Below, piece after piece: positions 42,365 through 43,717 of a stretch of 43,717 nucleotides of DNA. Position numbers and translations under genes: made by a program. The notes beneath the pieces are model-generated. The model was not told the DNA's origin and made no database searches. It saw only the letters and a list, made by a program, of their open reading frames with translations. The stretch is from the NCBI GenBank assembly GCA_934183355.1, contig CAKPST010000007.1, positions 1-43,717 of the forward strand, given 5' to 3'. Within the stretch, counting starts at the first letter, position 1, and each line of letters begins with the position of its first letter. This DNA is from an uncultured Prevotella sp. (GTDB taxonomy: Bacteria > Bacteroidota > Bacteroidia > Bacteroidales > Bacteroidaceae).

Positions 42365-43672
42365 CTACTTTATCGAGTCAATTAAAGGTCGTATTTTATT
42401 GTCATATTCTTCATTGCCAAAGTTTATCACAACAAGATTACGTCTGCATCTTGTTAGACCCGTGTATAGAAGTTCATCAAACGAGACATTAAATGTTGTC
42501 GTGTTTTCATATTTGGGCTCTAATATGAGAAATACGAATTCACTTTCCCAACCTTTGAATGAATTTATTGTAGAAATCTTTATAGTTCCACTATTCATCC
42601 AAAAATGAAGTTTCTTATTATCGCGTATATTCTTATAGTTGTCACTATAAACTTGTGCTTTGAAATTTAAAAGTTCTTTATCGTAATGTTTTCTAAAGGC
42701 GAGGAAGGCTTCGTAAGAGATTCCATAATTGATACATTCTTCCCTAAGTCTTTCATCAAAGACACTCTTGAAATTCAGAGTCAAATCATATATTGTAAAT
42801 AGGCGTACTATTATTTGCCTAAGTTTTATGATATCCTTGTCATATAATTTGCCCTTGCACGGAAATAGCTTTTTTGCGAGATGTTCTGATATATTGTCAA
42901 ACCATGGCTTGTTTGGGTTGTTCGTATCGTTTTTCCCAATATAGTTTAAATGAGTCATATACATGGTTTCTATGCTTTCAATCATACTGTTTGTTTTTTC
43001 ACGGCTTGCATATCTATAATACACATCAAACAAACGAAGTAGTTTTGTTGTGTATCCCAAAATTGTAATATCATTAGGTGATATATTAGCAGCTTCATTG
43101 AGAATATTTCCCCTAATAATGTTATATAGCGTAGAAACAACAGCTTTATCAGAGAGATACATATAGTTTATGTACCCATCCTTCTCCTGTCTTTGTCCGA
43201 AGAAATCATATCCGCCATTTTCGAGAAAATCATCCACATCGTACTTCTCGCCGAAAATGTTTCTCTGAAAAGATTGAGCCAAATCACGCACTTTGAAGTC
43301 TGATCTATAGCAATATTTCAATTCATTGACACCTCGAACATTTGTTACGACATCTTTTTTCTCTGTTGGTTGACCATATATATTTTGTTTTACATCGCCA
43401 AATAGCACATAATCTCCTTGTGGGTCTCTGAAATAATTCTTAATGATATCCATCCAAGAACGATGGTAATCTTGTATTTCGTCAATTAGTACGGCATCAT
43501 ATTTACGGATTTCATCCTTATGTTCATCGAAAAGTGTAATATTGCCATAATAATTCTGTTCCAAATAAATACCGACATTTTCTGGTTTTGACTCTTCTGG
43601 TATTTCTATTTCAATGTTCAAATTATTTAGTTCTGCATTAATACAATGGTTCGTTAAAATTTGAGATAACGG
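42365..43672 (-). pseudogene. UvrD-like superfamily 1 helicase, 5'-truncated
   Basis: The open frame begins right after a TAG at 43673-43675 and holds about 435 codons. SF1 motifs II (LIDEIQD), III (LFGDVKQNIYGQ), V (ISTINSFKGWESEFVFL) and VI (LLYTGLTRCRRNLVVI) are intact. Motif I, the Walker A loop that should precede DEIQD by well over 100 residues, is missing. No ATG start gives a full protein; the TTG at 43619-43621 is unlikely. Homology probably continues to about ILTNHCINAELNN (near 43620-43660), so the gene was cut close to 43670. Codon use is AT-rich like the rest of the element. Confidence 0.8.
43658..43669 (+). repeat. Candidate attR (12-bp direct repeat, copy 2)
   Basis: AATTTGAGATAA repeats the copy at 33530-33541 in the same orientation. 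It lies three bases past the stop codon of the - strand gene entering from the right edge, which fits integration at a gene's 3' end. An insertion sequence end at the same position is an alternative reading. Confidence 0.45.
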
Positions 43673-43717
43673 CTAAGCGGCTTTACGCTGCCAGCCAAAG
43701 AGTTCTTTGATAGTATG
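43673..43717 (-). CDS. C-terminal end of an unidentified protein (partial)
   Basis: The last 45 bases read on the - strand as HTIKELFGWQRKAA followed by TAG. The gene continues beyond the window. The tail could belong to an insertion-sequence transposase or a chromosomal gene; 14 residues do not allow a call. It is in the same frame as the truncated helicase, separated only by the stop codon. Confidence 0.45.
   Translation of the reverse strand, partial: HTIKELFGWQRKAA

Larger units (their letters stand above)
33530..43669. mobile_element. Integrated mobilizable element (IME), about 10.1 kb
   Basis: A contiguous block of integration, replication and mobilization genes follows dnaK: helix-turn-helix protein, tyrosine integrase, helicase, primase, MobC and relaxase, with no type IV secretion or conjugation genes, so transfer would need a helper. 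AT content and codon use look higher and looser than in the neighbouring core genes. Boundaries are proposed from a 12-bp identical sequence at 33530-33541 and 43658-43669. The right boundary is less certain, because the mobilization module proper ends with a terminator at about 41886 and the last 1.8 kb holds broken genes. Confidence 0.7.

Noticed and set aside
43619..43621. TTG as a genuine start of a shorter helicase
   Set aside because: The protein would lack motif I and could not bind ATP; helicase-like sequence appears to continue upstream of it.

Overview
The window looks like the chromosome of a Bacteroidales bacterium, most likely Prevotella/Segatella or a close relative. The reasons are: several promoters match the Bacteroidetes consensus (TTTG, about 19 bases, TAnnTTTG); there are secreted serine-type sulfatases and GH29 fucosidases, a TonB-dependent receptor with a CarboxypepD-like N-terminus paired with a lipoprotein, a DUF6377-type regulator tail, a DUF4924 gene, and a mobilizable element of Bacteroides type. 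This placement rests on recalled family features; no database search was run.

Layout. 1-824: the 3' end of a regulator gene, then 0.7 kb of repeat-rich non-coding DNA with five copies of a 22-bp tandem repeat, two hairpin palindromes and what may be the remnant of an AAA-type ATPase gene. 825-4107: two secreted sulfatases (- strand). 4319-11043: a complete tryptophan operon (- strand, order trpL-D-C-F-A-B-E-G). It has a consensus promoter, a leader peptide with three consecutive Trp codons and an attenuator-type terminator. 11271-13268: OPT-family oligopeptide transporter. 13383-16277 (- strand): LysE-type exporter, DUF4924 protein and release factor 3. 16495-17475: ROK glucokinase. 17614-22400: TonB-dependent receptor and partner lipoprotein. 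22536-24211 (- strand): dihydroorotate dehydrogenase B (pyrK-pyrD). 24423-29988: a compact + strand cluster that interleaves the two agmatine-to-putrescine enzymes (aguA, aguB) with two alpha-L-fucosidases and a SpoU-type RNA methyltransferase. 30012-31208 (- strand): a PagL-like outer-membrane lipid A deacylase homologue. 31478-33385: dnaK.

33530 to about 43669: an integrated mobilizable element. It carries a zinc-finger/helix-turn-helix protein translationally coupled to a tyrosine integrase, two small unknown genes, a replication module (helix-turn-helix protein, SF3-like helicase, Toprim primase), a candidate oriT made of two adjacent hairpins, mobC, a MOBP-type relaxase and a membrane-anchored coiled-coil protein. 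The right part carries two 5'-truncated - strand genes: an AlbA_2/RecG-like regulator tail and a UvrD-like helicase lacking its Walker A region. A 12-bp identical sequence lies at 33530-33541 and 43658-43669 and may mark attL and attR. The last 45 bases are the C-terminal end of an unidentified - strand gene.

The items I would look at first are the trp leader/attenuator with its rotated operon order, the 12-bp candidate att repeats bounding the mobilizable element, the twin-hairpin oriT candidate, the perfect 27-bp inverted repeat after trpG, and the 22-bp tandem repeat array. I did not find a CRISPR array, tRNA or rRNA gene.
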